Source of the DNA: Paenibacillus sp. BJ-4
GTDB lineage: Bacteria; Bacillota; Bacilli; Paenibacillales; Paenibacillaceae
Reading direction: 5' to 3'
Assembly (NCBI RefSeq): GCF_020404765.1
Contig: NZ_JAIVEM010000072.1
Location: forward strand, 186,001-250,000
Length of the DNA: 64,000 nt
The notes under the pieces were generated by a model. It was given only the letters and a program-made list of their open reading frames with translations. It ran no database searches and was not told where the DNA came from. The position numbers and the translations under genes were made by a program. This document shows positions 18,697 through 26,444 of this stretch, piece by piece. Positions within the stretch are counted from its first letter, which is position 1, and each line of letters opens with the position of its first letter.

Positions 18697-18836
18697 GGAC
18701 TGCTTTCGAACCTGAAAATAAAAGTTATCTGGTGGCTAATGATTATTTTCAGGGAAATAGCTATGCTGTTTCTATCGCCTGCTTTAGGGGAAATGCACGT
18801 CGGTTCCATCACTAATAACCCGTGAGGTGATCTTTT
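18697..18836 (+). promoter_or_regulatory. Structured leader of the 65-aa gene
   Basis: Three further hairpins follow one another. CCTGAAAATAA (18711-18721) pairs perfectly with TTATTTTCAGG (18743-18753). GAAATAGC pairs with GCTGTTTC (one wobble, about 18754-18772). ATCAC (18808-18812) can pair with GTGAT (18827-18831), which covers the ribosome site GAGGTGAT. It does not match any riboswitch class that I can recall. Confidence 0.5.
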
Positions 18837-19034
18837 ATGAATACGCAGGATAAAACGCGTATGGATAAAGTTACTGTTGAGTTAACCTTTGATGAGGCGT
18901 TGGCGCTGACTGGTGTCCGTTTTGGGCAGGACCGTCAGATTGGAACGGCCGCACGTCAAAAAATCAGAGCGGCTTGCCAAAAGACAATTGATTTTTCACC
19001 TGCTGATGGGGTAGACTATGAACAATTAAATTAG
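18837..19034 (+). CDS. Hypothetical 65-aa protein
   Basis: ATG 18837 follows GAGGTGATC at good spacing. The product is soluble, has no Cys or Trp, and contains VTVELTFDEALALTGVRFG and a basic middle (ARQKIRAACQKTI, which carries the only Cys-like exception, one Cys). I do not recognise a family. It is transcribed alone between a long structured leader and a terminator, which suggests that its expression is deliberately controlled. Confidence 0.6.
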   Translation: MNTQDKTRMDKVTVELTFDEALALTGVRFGQDRQIGTAARQKIRAACQKTIDFSPADGVDYEQLN

Positions 19035-19058
19035 TTGGACCCCAATCCAAATATATTG

Positions 19059-19108
19059 AAAAAGGAATTTCATTTCCGTATCTTCAAGCGGGGGTGGAAT
19101 TCCTTTTT
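19059..19108 (+). terminator. Terminator after the 65-aa gene
   Basis: AAAAAGGAATT(T)CA pairs with TGGAATTCCTTTTT (19059-19072 with 19095-19108). The T run is part of the stem. Confidence 0.75.
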
Positions 19109-19138
19109 CCTTGATAACAGAGTATATGGAGGAGTAAC

Positions 19139-19852
19139 ATGCGTTTACGCGGAAGAAAAGGAATAAGGGAAAGCTTGGAAGAACAACAGGATCTGGTCAT
19201 CTTGGAGCCGACGCAGTATAAAGGAAAGTGGCAGCAGCTTTTCGGTAATGATCGTCCGATTCATGTGGAATTTGGCATGGGTAAAGGACAATTTATTAGC
19301 CAAATGAGCTTCCGAAATCCGGACATCAACTACATTGGCTTTGATATGTATGATGAACTGGTACGACGTGCAACAGAAAAGTCTCGCCTGGCCTGGAGCG
19401 ACACAGAGGTTGGCACGCCACCCAATATCAAGTTGGCACTGGCAAACATTGAACAGATTGAGAATGTTTTTGAACCTGGAGAAATTGAACGCATTTATCT
19501 GAATTTTAGTGATCCCTGGCCTAAAACCAAGCATGCGCGCCGTCGTTTGACGCATCCGCGCTTTTTGGACAAGTACCGTCAGCTTTTAAACAGCAGAGGG
19601 CAAATTCATTTTAAGACGGATTCGGAGACATTGTTTGAGTTTTCCCTGAATTCATTTGCCGACAGTGGTCTGCAAATGACGAATATATCGTTGAACCTTC
19701 ATCGTGAAGGGATTAACGAGCAGCATGTTATGACGGAATATGAACAAAAATTTATGGGCAAAGGTATGAATATCCATCGTGTCGAGGTGCTGATTGGCAA
19801 AGACGCTTTGGAAGAGTACGACAAAATGCGTCTTGAAAAGTACGGAAAGTAA
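19139..19852 (+). CDS. trmB: tRNA (guanine-N7-)-methyltransferase
   Basis: 237 aa. ATG 19139 follows TGGAGGAGTAAC. TrmB forms 7-methylguanosine at position 46 of tRNAs. Signatures are HVEFGMGKGQFI (SAM motif), NYIGFDMYDELV, and the catalytic/tRNA-binding LNFSDPWPKTKHARRRLTH. The C-terminal FKTDSETLFEFSLNSF and MTEYEQKFMGKGMNIHRVE are also family features. It is monocistronic here. Confidence 0.96.
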   Translation: MRLRGRKGIRESLEEQQDLVILEPTQYKGKWQQLFGNDRPIHVEFGMGKGQFISQMSFRNPDINYIGFDMYDELVRRATEKSRLAWSDTEVGTPPNIKLALANIEQIENVFEPGEIERIYLNFSDPWPKTKHARRRLTHPRFLDKYRQLLNSRGQIHFKTDSETLFEFSLNSFADSGLQMTNISLNLHREGINEQHVMTEYEQKFMGKGMNIHRVEVLIGKDALEEYDKMRLEKYGK

Positions 19853-19878
19853 AGCGATAGAGATAAAACGATTAAAAT

Positions 19879-19917
19879 AAAGCGGGGGTGCTTCCTTTTT
19901 AGGAAAGCACCCCGTTT
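19879..19917. terminator. Bidirectional terminator, trmB/glycosyltransferase
   Basis: GCGGGGGTGCTTCCT and AGGAAAGCACCCCG form the stem between the convergent genes. It overlaps the last codons of the minus-strand gene. Confidence 0.75.
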
Positions 19918-21038
19918 GGTTCCAGTATATCCAAAATACTCTGTGCGCTCTGAAGAGGATAGTATCGCGCTACATTATGGACGTGCTCCTGTCGCTTGCG
20001 AACGATTTCCGGAAAATCGTGTAGTAATCGGTTCATCCATTTAACGACAACATCCAGCGAAGTAATCGGTTCTCCGAAGCCTTGAGCCGTAAAGTATTGA
20101 CAATTTTCCTCCTCCTGTCCGGGAAGAGGTTTGTGAAACAGCATCGGAATCCCTTTGGCTAACCCCTCGGTACATGTCATCCCGCCGGGTTTGGTAATAA
20201 GAAGATTCGATACCTCCATTAATTTGTCGATTTCCCGTGTAAATCCAAAGATATGAATATTTGGATGATTGAAACGGGGGTCCAACTGCATTTTACGACG
20301 AATTTTATCATTATGACCCAAACAAAAAATAAATTGAATGTTTTCTCTCCAATCGGTAAGCGAGCGATGAATGACTTCGTCGTTCATAAGGCCCCAGCCG
20401 CCACCCATAACGAGTACGGTCGGGATAGGTTTAAGGCCAAATTGTTCCCGAATTTCATCGTGTCCCGGATGTTCCCAAAAATTTGGATGAACCGGAATAC
20501 CGGTCACCTGGATTTTTGACACGGGTACTCCGCGCGCGCGCAGCTTGCGCATGACTTCAGGCGTAGATACAAAGTACCGATCAACCTCGGGACTGATCCA
20601 TGTTCCATGTGCATCATAGTCTGTGATGACAGTACAAAGCGGAACATGTAAGCCTAAGCGCTTTAAGCGTGAAATCACCGCGCTCGGGATAGGATGAGTA
20701 CATACCACCAAATCGGGATGAAGCTGTCGGAGAATGTTTCGGGTCTGTGTGTAGAACAGACGGTGCAAAGCGAGCGTTGTAAGACGGTTTAATGATTTTT
20801 TGTACTGATGACGGTAAACCAATCCGACTAGGCGAGGCTGCGATACAACAGTCTTCTTGTATGCTGTAATAATAAGCGGGGCCATTCTCGGATTCAAAAA
20901 GCTCCCCAGCTCCAGCACTCGGGTCTGCACATTCGGAGAAAGCTTCCGCAAGCTGCTTGAGAGCGCGTATGCAGCCTGAGTATGTCCGGCACCGAAACCT
21001 TCCGATAATAATAACACTCGTTTTTTAGCCACTCTCAT
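19899..21038 (-). CDS. Glycosyltransferase of the MGDG synthase/UgtP type
   Basis: 379 aa from ATG 21038; GTG 21032, 7 nt after AGGTGA, is an equally good start. The N-terminal domain opens with RVLLLSEGFGAGHTQAAYAL, the MGDG-synthase pattern (GaGH). It continues with VCTHPIPSAVISRLKRLG and VITDYDAHGTWISPEVDRYF. The C-terminal nucleotide-sugar domain has VMGGGWGLM, NLLITKPGGMTCTEGLAKGIPML and PLPGQEEENCQYF. Relatives transfer glucose or galactose from UDP-sugars to diacylglycerol for membrane glycolipid and lipoteichoic acid anchors. It lies 45 bp downstream of a PAP2 phosphatase, which suggests a lipid-related pair. Confidence 0.87.
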   Translation of the reverse strand: MRVAKKRVLLLSEGFGAGHTQAAYALSSSLRKLSPNVQTRVLELGSFLNPRMAPLIITAYKKTVVSQPRLVGLVYRHQYKKSLNRLTTLALHRLFYTQTRNILRQLHPDLVVCTHPIPSAVISRLKRLGLHVPLCTVITDYDAHGTWISPEVDRYFVSTPEVMRKLRARGVPVSKIQVTGIPVHPNFWEHPGHDEIREQFGLKPIPTVLVMGGGWGLMNDEVIHRSLTDWRENIQFIFCLGHNDKIRRKMQLDPRFNHPNIHIFGFTREIDKLMEVSNLLITKPGGMTCTEGLAKGIPMLFHKPLPGQEEENCQYFTAQGFGEPITSLDVVVKWMNRLLHDFPEIVRKRQEHVHNVARYYPLQSAQSILDILEPNGVLS

Positions 21039-21083
21039 TTCACCTGTTCCTGCTGGGATGTTCTCAATCATACCATATCGGCT

Positions 21084-21611
21084 TTAAGGCCAGAATGCAA
21101 CCGTTCCGATTGCTGCAGAAGTTCCAATAACCGCTCCTGCAAGTACATCCGTGGGATAGTGGAGTCCCAAGTAAATCCGGGAAAAACCTACAACTAGCGC
21201 TATAGGCAACAGCGGTAGGATAAGCATCGGTGACTGAAGCATAAAAGGAACGGTAGCCGAAAAAATAGCGGTTGTATGCCCTGAGGGGAAAGAATGATCC
21301 GACAGGGGGTTGCGAAATGTATTCGTACCCGGTAGCGCCAAATACGGGCGAATCCGTGGATACAATTTTTTGACAATCGCTACGGGGATATGACTGACCC
21401 CCAGAGCAATGGCTCCCTTCATACCGGCATCCTTCCATGGATACGGAGCGAGCCACCAAATAAGTAACGTAGAGGCTATTGTAAAGGTAGCCCCGCCCAA
21501 ATGTGTGAGATAATAAAGCCAGAAGTTCAAAAAACGGTTGTGTAAGCGTCCGTTGATCCATTTGAACAACTGCTGCTCCAGATTTACAAGTTTTACGACT
21601 AGACGTTGCAT
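21084..21611 (-). CDS. PAP2-family membrane phosphatase
   Basis: 175 aa from ATG 21611, which follows CGGAGGAAACCAA; an upstream in-frame ATG lacks such a site. The three PAP2 motifs are present: KKLYPRIRP, SFPSGHTT with the catalytic His, and SRIYLGLHYPTDVLAG with the nucleophile His and Asp. There are about five or six membrane helices. Such enzymes dephosphorylate phosphatidic acid, phosphatidylglycerophosphate or undecaprenyl pyrophosphate. It is upstream of the lipid-type glycosyltransferase and could provide diacylglycerol to it (inference). Confidence 0.9.
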   Translation of the reverse strand: MQRLVVKLVNLEQQLFKWINGRLHNRFLNFWLYYLTHLGGATFTIASTLLIWWLAPYPWKDAGMKGAIALGVSHIPVAIVKKLYPRIRPYLALPGTNTFRNPLSDHSFPSGHTTAIFSATVPFMLQSPMLILPLLPIALVVGFSRIYLGLHYPTDVLAGAVIGTSAAIGTVAFWP

Positions 21612-22211
21612 TTGGTTTCCTCCGGTTGCCGTTACAGGTAGGTCGGCAAATATTTTCAATCACTTTGACAGAATCAGGCCATAAGTAATTATTCTCTTGC
21701 TCTCATCATATTTTTAAACGCTATGCATTTCAAGAATCACCACTTACCTGGTTCAATTCTACACAAAAATGTTTAAGGAATATAAGCTGAATTGTATAAC
21801 TTTCTTTGCGTTCATCCGTCTAATAAGATAGAGTGATTAGAAGTGGTTGCTAATTGGCCCACAAAAAGGAGGGACCAAAGAAATAAAAAGTTAGCAAATG
21901 GATGAAAATAAGACCTAAGCGTTATGAATGAGAGGCTCAGCGTCGCATTCCCTGCTTAAACGGGAATTTGTCGTGTTTTTTTGCTGCTGAGACCAGTTTT
22001 AAGGCTTTGACAAAAGTTTGAAAACCAACGAAAATCGTAATGGCATTCCTGTGTCAGCCAAAAGGGGGCTGCGCACAGCCAATGAAGAAAGCAAGGGTCG
22101 GGTCAAAATTACAGAAAAGGCGCACAAAAGCGCCGCAACTTGCGCTACACAGATAGAAAACAATAAACGCAAGATTTTTAAAGGGGTATAAAAAGGGGGT
22201 AACAAGAGATT
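21612..22211 (+). other. 600-bp gene-free region before the GT2 gene
   Basis: I find no ORF with a start and ribosome site. It has a TTGACA at 22007-22012 with a weak GAAAAT 17 bp later (22030-22035). Several hairpins occur: ATTCCC/GGGAAT inside a GGCTCAGC...GCTG(CT)GAGACC-like frame (about 21930-21995), GGCGC/GCGCC (about 22114-22130) and CTTGCG/CGCAAG (about 22139-22173). It could be a long regulated 5' leader, but I recognise no riboswitch. Confidence 0.45.
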
Positions 22212-23450
22212 ATGTTAGACGCTATTTTCGTGACGCTCCAGATTATACTGGCGTTGATCGCTGTCTATCAGTTTGCATTCTCCTTGTTCGGATTGGTACG
22301 CAAAAAAAGAAAAGCGCATGCGGCTCCAGAAAAGTCATTTGCCATTTTAGTCGCTGCCCACAATGAAGAACAAGTTGTTGGAGCATTGATGGAAAACTTG
22401 AAGCAGCTTGACTATCCGAAGGAACTATACGATGTATTCGTGATTTGTGATAACTGTACGGATAAGACAGCAGACATTGTTCGCGCTCACGGTATGAATG
22501 CTTGTGAACGCACAAATCCGAATTTGCGTGGTAAAGGCTACGCCATCGAGTGGATGCTCAAGGAATTATGGGCTATGCCGCGCCAATATGATGCCATTGT
22601 CATGTTTGATGCTGACAATTTGGCGCATACCAATTTTTTGAGTGAAATGAACAATGATTTGTGCACAGGGGCCCGTGTTATCCAAGGGTACATTGATACC
22701 AAAAATCCTGAGGATTCTTGGATCACAGCCGCATATGGTGTATCTTACTGGTACATCAACCGTCTGTGGCAGCTGTCACGTCACAACCTGAATATGGCTA
22801 ATTTTCTTGGTGGTACAGGCATGTGCTTTGAAACGAATCTGCTCAAGGAAATGGGTTGGGGTGCAACAAGTCTGGTAGAGGATTTGGAATTCACCATGCG
22901 TTGCACACAACGCAACGTATATCCAAGATTTAATTACGATGCCAAGGTATATGATGAGAAGCCGTTGACGTTCAAAGCTTCGTCCAGACAGCGTCTGCGC
23001 TGGATGCAGGGACACTTTACGGTCGCTCGTCGTTATTTCTTCCCGCTGCTGTGGCAAAGTATCAAGCATAGAAGCCTGATTAAATTCGATATGGCTCTTT
23101 ATGGTTTGAACGTGTATATCGTACTGTTTACCTTCTTGATGACAGTAGCGATGTGGATAGATATTGCATTATTTGGTGGACCCAATATTGAAAATATCTA
23201 TGTACAATTCCCTGCTTGGACCGGTTTTGTGGCTGTGAGTCTGAATATTGTCACCTTTTTGATCGCTATGATCCTGGAAAAGGTCACGTTCAAAAAAGTA
23301 TATCTGTACTTGCTGCTGTTCCCAGTCTATTTGGTTTCGTGGTATCCGATTACGTTCTATGCGTTCTTCACACAGAACAACAAGCAATGGAGCCACACTC
23401 AGCATACGCGTGTCGTTCGTCTGGAAGAGGTTCAGAGCAAGCAAGGATAG
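22212..23450 (+). CDS. Membrane GT2 glycosyltransferase (processive-type)
   Basis: 412 aa. One N-terminal membrane helix (residues 2-26) comes before a GT-A domain: FAILVAAHNEEQVVGALMENL, VICDNCTDKTADIV, DXD-type VMFDADNL, LGGTGMCFETNLL, the acceptor-site LVEDLEFTMR (ED) and the QRLRWMQGH (Q..RW) motif. Three or four helices close the protein (about 290-400). This is the layout of beta-glycan synthases and of N-acetylglucosaminyl transferases related to cellulose and hyaluronan synthases. The polymer is unknown. It is monocistronic with a long upstream region. Confidence 0.88.
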   Translation: MLDAIFVTLQIILALIAVYQFAFSLFGLVRKKRKAHAAPEKSFAILVAAHNEEQVVGALMENLKQLDYPKELYDVFVICDNCTDKTADIVRAHGMNACERTNPNLRGKGYAIEWMLKELWAMPRQYDAIVMFDADNLAHTNFLSEMNNDLCTGARVIQGYIDTKNPEDSWITAAYGVSYWYINRLWQLSRHNLNMANFLGGTGMCFETNLLKEMGWGATSLVEDLEFTMRCTQRNVYPRFNYDAKVYDEKPLTFKASSRQRLRWMQGHFTVARRYFFPLLWQSIKHRSLIKFDMALYGLNVYIVLFTFLMTVAMWIDIALFGGPNIENIYVQFPAWTGFVAVSLNIVTFLIAMILEKVTFKKVYLYLLLFPVYLVSWYPITFYAFFTQNNKQWSHTQHTRVVRLEEVQSKQG

Positions 23451-23509
23451 TTGCGGTGCGGGACCAATGTACCCGAATGGTGAGGTGTTACTTGTTTCTT
23501 GAAAAGGTG

Positions 23510-23538
23510 TTGACACTTCACCTGCAACATGATAAGAT
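23510..23538 (+). promoter_or_regulatory. Promoter of infC-rpmI-rplT
   Basis: TTGACA (23510-23515), 17-bp spacer, TAAGAT (23533-23538). Transcription from here gives a leader of about 210 nt. Confidence 0.85.
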
Positions 23539-23544
23539 ATATGA

Positions 23545-23752
23545 GTATGTTAATGAAAAATATGGATTAACAAGCAGAAGGTCCGACTTCTCACCTGTCC
23601 GGTATTGCCGGCTGGTCATGATCCAATGATTTGTGAATTGACCTTTCATGATGAATTGAGTATCAGACAGGGATGTCGGCTGCATAGTCGTCATCCCTTT
23701 TTTGTGTCTACACACAAAATACAAAAATAACAGGTTCTGGAGGTGGAGGGTT
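23545..23752 (+). promoter_or_regulatory. L20-type autoregulatory leader of the infC operon
   Basis: About 200 nt separate the promoter from infC. They fold into several stems, including TCCGGTATTGCCGG(C), and end in an intrinsic terminator (23670-23703) before the gene. In B. subtilis the same operon is controlled by L20 binding to the leader and causing premature termination. Position and terminator fit that model; the L20 binding sites themselves were not proven here. Confidence 0.7.
23670..23703 (+). terminator. Attenuator terminator inside the infC leader
   Basis: The GGGATG.C / G.CATCCC stem is followed by six T and lies 50 bp before the infC start. Confidence 0.85.
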
Positions 23753-24265
23753 ATTAGTAAGGAACATATGATCAATGATGAGATTCGGGTGAGAGAAGTA
23801 CGTCTGGTTGGTGCGAACGGGGAACAAATCGGGATTAAACCGACTCGTGAAGCTCTACAAATGGCGATTGACGCAAACTTGGATCTCGTGAACGTGGCGC
23901 CTCAAGCGAAGCCGCCCGTGTGTCGGATTATGGATTACGGAAAATTCCGCTATGAGCAACAAAAGAAAGAAAAGGAAGCCCGTAAGAACCAGAAGATCGT
24001 TGACATCAAAGAGGTATGGTTCCGTTCCAACATCGAGGAGCATGACTACCAGACCAAGTTTCGCAATGTGGTGAAGTTCCTGAATGAAGGGGACAAGGTG
24101 AAATGTTCCGTTCGTTTCCGCGGTCGTGAAATTACCCATGCTAATGTGGGACAAAAAATTCTTGAGCGTGTGAAAACGGAAGTTGCTGATCTTTGTACCG
24201 TGGAGCGCCAGCCCAAGCTCGAAGGACGCAGCATGATTATGATATTGGCTCCAAAGAGTCAATGA
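23753..24265 (+). CDS. infC: Translation initiation factor IF-3 (AUU start)
   Basis: 170 aa. No ATG, GTG or TTG lies at the expected position. ATT at 23753 stands 7 nt after GGAGGTG and gives the product M(I)SKEHMINDEIRVREVRLV, which aligns with Bacillus IF-3. AUU is the rare start used by infC in many bacteria and lets IF-3 repress its own translation. The N-domain has RLVGANGEQIGI and PPVCRIMDYGKFRYEQ. The C-domain has KCSVRFRGREITH and LAPK at the end. IF-3 binds the 30S subunit and checks initiator tRNA and start codon. Confidence 0.97.
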   Translation: MSKEHMINDEIRVREVRLVGANGEQIGIKPTREALQMAIDANLDLVNVAPQAKPPVCRIMDYGKFRYEQQKKEKEARKNQKIVDIKEVWFRSNIEEHDYQTKFRNVVKFLNEGDKVKCSVRFRGREITHANVGQKILERVKTEVADLCTVERQPKLEGRSMIMILAPKSQ

Positions 24266-24285
24266 TAAATTAAGGAGGAAGTTCA

Positions 24286-24486
24286 ATGCCTAAAATGAAA
24301 ACACATAGCAGCCTTAAAGGCCGCTTCAAGATTACCGGTACTGGTAAAGTAACGCGTTACAAAGCTTACAGAAACCACTTGCTTTCCCACAAATCCAAAC
24401 GTGCAAAACGTGTTCTGGGTACTAACCCTGAGATGGCACCTGGGGACGTTAGACGTCTGAAACAAGGTCTTGCTAACCTCAAATAG
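24286..24486 (+). CDS. rpmI: Ribosomal protein L35
   Basis: 66 aa. ATG 24286 follows TAAGGAGGAAGTTC. The sequence [20 protein letters not shown] and [12 protein letters not shown] is the L35 signature. It lies between infC and rplT in the conserved operon, 20 bp after infC. Confidence 0.98.
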   Translation: MPKMKTHSSLKGRFKITGTGKVTRYKAYRNHLLSHKSKRAKRVLGTNPEMAPGDVRRLKQGLANLK

Positions 24487-24539
24487 CATATAGTTCGGCA
24501 ATGAATAAAGCATAAACATTATTTGGGAGGTCTTTTGAT

Positions 24540-24899
24540 ATGGCAAGAGTAAAGGGCGGATTCGTCGTTCGTCGTCGTCATAAAAAAGTATTGAAGCTTG
24601 CTAAAGGTTATTTTGGTTCTAAACACCGCATTTTTAAAACAGCTAACGAGCAGGTAATGAAATCGCTTGTTTACGCATACCGTGACCGTCGTCAGACGAA
24701 ACGTAATTTCCGCAGACTGTGGATCGTGCGTATCAATGCAGCAGCTCGTTTGAATGGTTTGTCTTACAGCAAACTGATGCACGGCCTGAAATTGGCTGGT
24801 GTAGACATTAATCGCAAAATCTTGGCTGATCTTGCAGTCAACGATATCAATGCGTTCAATTCTTTGGCAACTGTTGCTAAAGGCAAAATCAACGCTTAA
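24540..24899 (+). CDS. rplT: Ribosomal protein L20
   Basis: 119 aa. [20 protein letters not shown], then [21 protein letters not shown] and the C-terminal [22 protein letters not shown] are diagnostic. L20 is needed early in 50S assembly and, in Bacillus, also represses this operon through the leader. ATG 24540 follows GGGAGGTCTTTTGAT. Confidence 0.98.
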   Translation: MARVKGGFVVRRRHKKVLKLAKGYFGSKHRIFKTANEQVMKSLVYAYRDRRQTKRNFRRLWIVRINAAARLNGLSYSKLMHGLKLAGVDINRKILADLAVNDINAFNSLATVAKGKINA

Positions 24900-24928
24900 T
24901 TATTGAGCGTGGAGACCATGAAAGTGGT

Positions 24929-24973
24929 AAAAAGGTATCCCAAGCAGTAAGCTGTGTAGGGATGCCTTTTTTT
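24929..24973 (+). terminator. Terminator of infC-rpmI-rplT
   Basis: AAAAGGTATCCC pairs with GGGATGCCTTTT, followed by further T. Confidence 0.85.
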
Positions 24974-25121
24974 GTACCTATGGAGTGAAACGAAAAGGCT
25001 TATTTTCTCCAAAATACGAATAAATATGACGTGTAATGGCAGAATGTATGCTTTTTTTAAATTTTGCAACGCTTACATTTGTAAAAAACCAAAAAAAATT
25101 GACCCAAGGTTATTAATTATC

Positions 25122-25150
25122 TAGATTTTAGCCGATCATAATTGTATAAT
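25122..25150 (+). promoter_or_regulatory. Probable promoter of the nupN-like gene
   Basis: TAGATT (25122-25127), 17 bp, perfect TATAAT (25145-25150). An alternative is TTGACC (25099-25104), 17 bp, TAGATT. At 25210-25224 the sequence CATTTTCAAAGAAAA resembles a CodY box (10 of 15 positions); this is weak evidence. Confidence 0.45.
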
Positions 25151-25269
25151 CTCTAAAGTAAGTCTTCTGTACGATCTGTCTCGTCAGTAAATGACATGTA
25201 TGGCATGTACATTTTCAAAGAAAAAGAGACAGCTCCAGGGATCTAACACTAAGGGGGAACAGTATCAGC

Positions 25270-26307
25270 ATGAAGAAAATTTTCAGTATGTCTTTGGTTA
25301 TGCTGCTGGCGATCTCGGTCATTCTCGCAGGCTGCGGTAACAAAAATCAAGGTGCGTCCAACGCAAGTGGTGGGGACACAGGCAGTTCTGCCAAAACATC
25401 AAATGTCCAAATCGGCATGGTTACAGATGTGGGTGGAGTAAACGACAAATCGTTTAACCAATCTGCTTGGGAAGCACTGCAAGCGACTGAGAAAGATACA
25501 GGCGCTAAAGTTAAATACCTGCAAAGTAAATCGGATCAAGATTATATTCCTAACCTGAACCAATTTGTTAAGGGTGATTTTAACCTGACTTGGGGGATCG
25601 GTTTTAATCTGGCGAATGCGATTGGACAAGTAGCAAAGGATAACCCGAACAAAAATCTGGCGATCATCGACAGTGTCGTGGATGCGCCTAACGTAAAATC
25701 GGTTGTTTTTGCTGAAAATGAAGGTTCCTTCCTGGTGGGGGTTGTAGCTGGTAAGCTTACCAAAACAAACAAAATTGGTTTTGTGGGAGGACAAGACAGC
25801 CCGCTGATCAAGCGTTTTGAAAAGGGCTTTGAAGCGGGGATTAAAGCTGTAAATCCAAATGCAAAATTGGAAGTAAACTACACAGGCGCATTTGATAAGC
25901 CAGATCTGGGTAAAGCAGCGGCTGCGACGATCTATAACAGCGGCGCAGATATCATTTTCCACGCAGCTGGTGGATCAGGTACGGGTGTATTTAACGAAGC
26001 GCTCGCACGTAAGCAACAAGGTCAGCAAGTATGGGTTATCGGTGTTGATAAAGACCAATCCCTTGAGTTTGGTGACGACGTAACGTTGACATCCATGGTG
26101 AAACGTGTGGATGAAGCTGTAAAGCGTGTATCTAAGGAAGTTGTTGACGGTAAGTTCAAGGGTGGTATTGAAACACTGGCTTTGAAGGATAACGGAGTTG
26201 GTCTGGCGGATACATCAACGAAAAATGTCCCTAAAGACGTACTTGATCTTGTGGAACAATATAAGCAAAAAATTATTAAGGGCGAAATTACAGTTCCTTC
26301 GAAATAA
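25270..26307 (+). CDS. nupN: BMP-family nucleoside-binding lipoprotein
   Basis: 345 aa. A lipoprotein signal peptide with lipobox LAGC (Cys22) anchors it outside the membrane. A Gly/Ser/Ala-rich linker leads into the BMP domain: IGMVTDVGGVNDKSFNQSAW, LTWGIGFNLANAIGQVA, GSFLVGVVAGKLTKTNKIGFVGG, FEAGIKAVNPNA and DIIFHAAGGSGTGVFNEA. Relatives (B. subtilis NupN, Treponema PnrA) bind purine nucleosides and deliver them to the ABC permease encoded next. A hairpin between this gene and the ATPase gene may keep the binding protein more abundant than the transporter. Confidence 0.9.
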   Translation: MKKIFSMSLVMLLAISVILAGCGNKNQGASNASGGDTGSSAKTSNVQIGMVTDVGGVNDKSFNQSAWEALQATEKDTGAKVKYLQSKSDQDYIPNLNQFVKGDFNLTWGIGFNLANAIGQVAKDNPNKNLAIIDSVVDAPNVKSVVFAENEGSFLVGVVAGKLTKTNKIGFVGGQDSPLIKRFEKGFEAGIKAVNPNAKLEVNYTGAFDKPDLGKAAAATIYNSGADIIFHAAGGSGTGVFNEALARKQQGQQVWVIGVDKDQSLEFGDDVTLTSMVKRVDEAVKRVSKEVVDGKFKGGIETLALKDNGVGLADTSTKNVPKDVLDLVEQYKQKIIKGEITVPSK

Positions 26308-26334
26308 TCGGGTTTGAAGAACATAGAGGTGGCG

Positions 26335-26363
26335 ACAAGGCTGGTTCATAAGACTAGCCTTGT
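26335..26363 (+). repeat. Intercistronic hairpin between nupN and nupO
   Basis: An 11-bp stem (26335-26345 with 26353-26363, one G-U) and no long T run. It may act as a partial terminator or an mRNA 3'-end stabiliser. Confidence 0.6.
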
Positions 26364-26444
26364 TCTTACGTCTGGAGTTATACGAATCATAAAGGTCAGT
26401 CAGCTCATTGGAGCACATACTATAAAGTGTATAAGGGTGATTTC

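Noticed and set aside
21064..21663. A 199-codon alternative minus-strand frame
   Set aside because: It overlaps the PAP2 gene in another frame; all three PAP2 motifs are in the frame 21084-21611.
23702..23752. An upstream start for infC at 23702
   Set aside because: That frame would add a non-conserved basic peptide overlapping the terminator tail, whereas ATT 23753 has the proper ribosome site and conserved N-terminus.
25100..25269. A purine riboswitch before the nucleoside-binding lipoprotein
   Set aside because: It starts with TATAATC like a purine aptamer but lacks the conserved J2/3 and GACTA segments and the two kissing loops.
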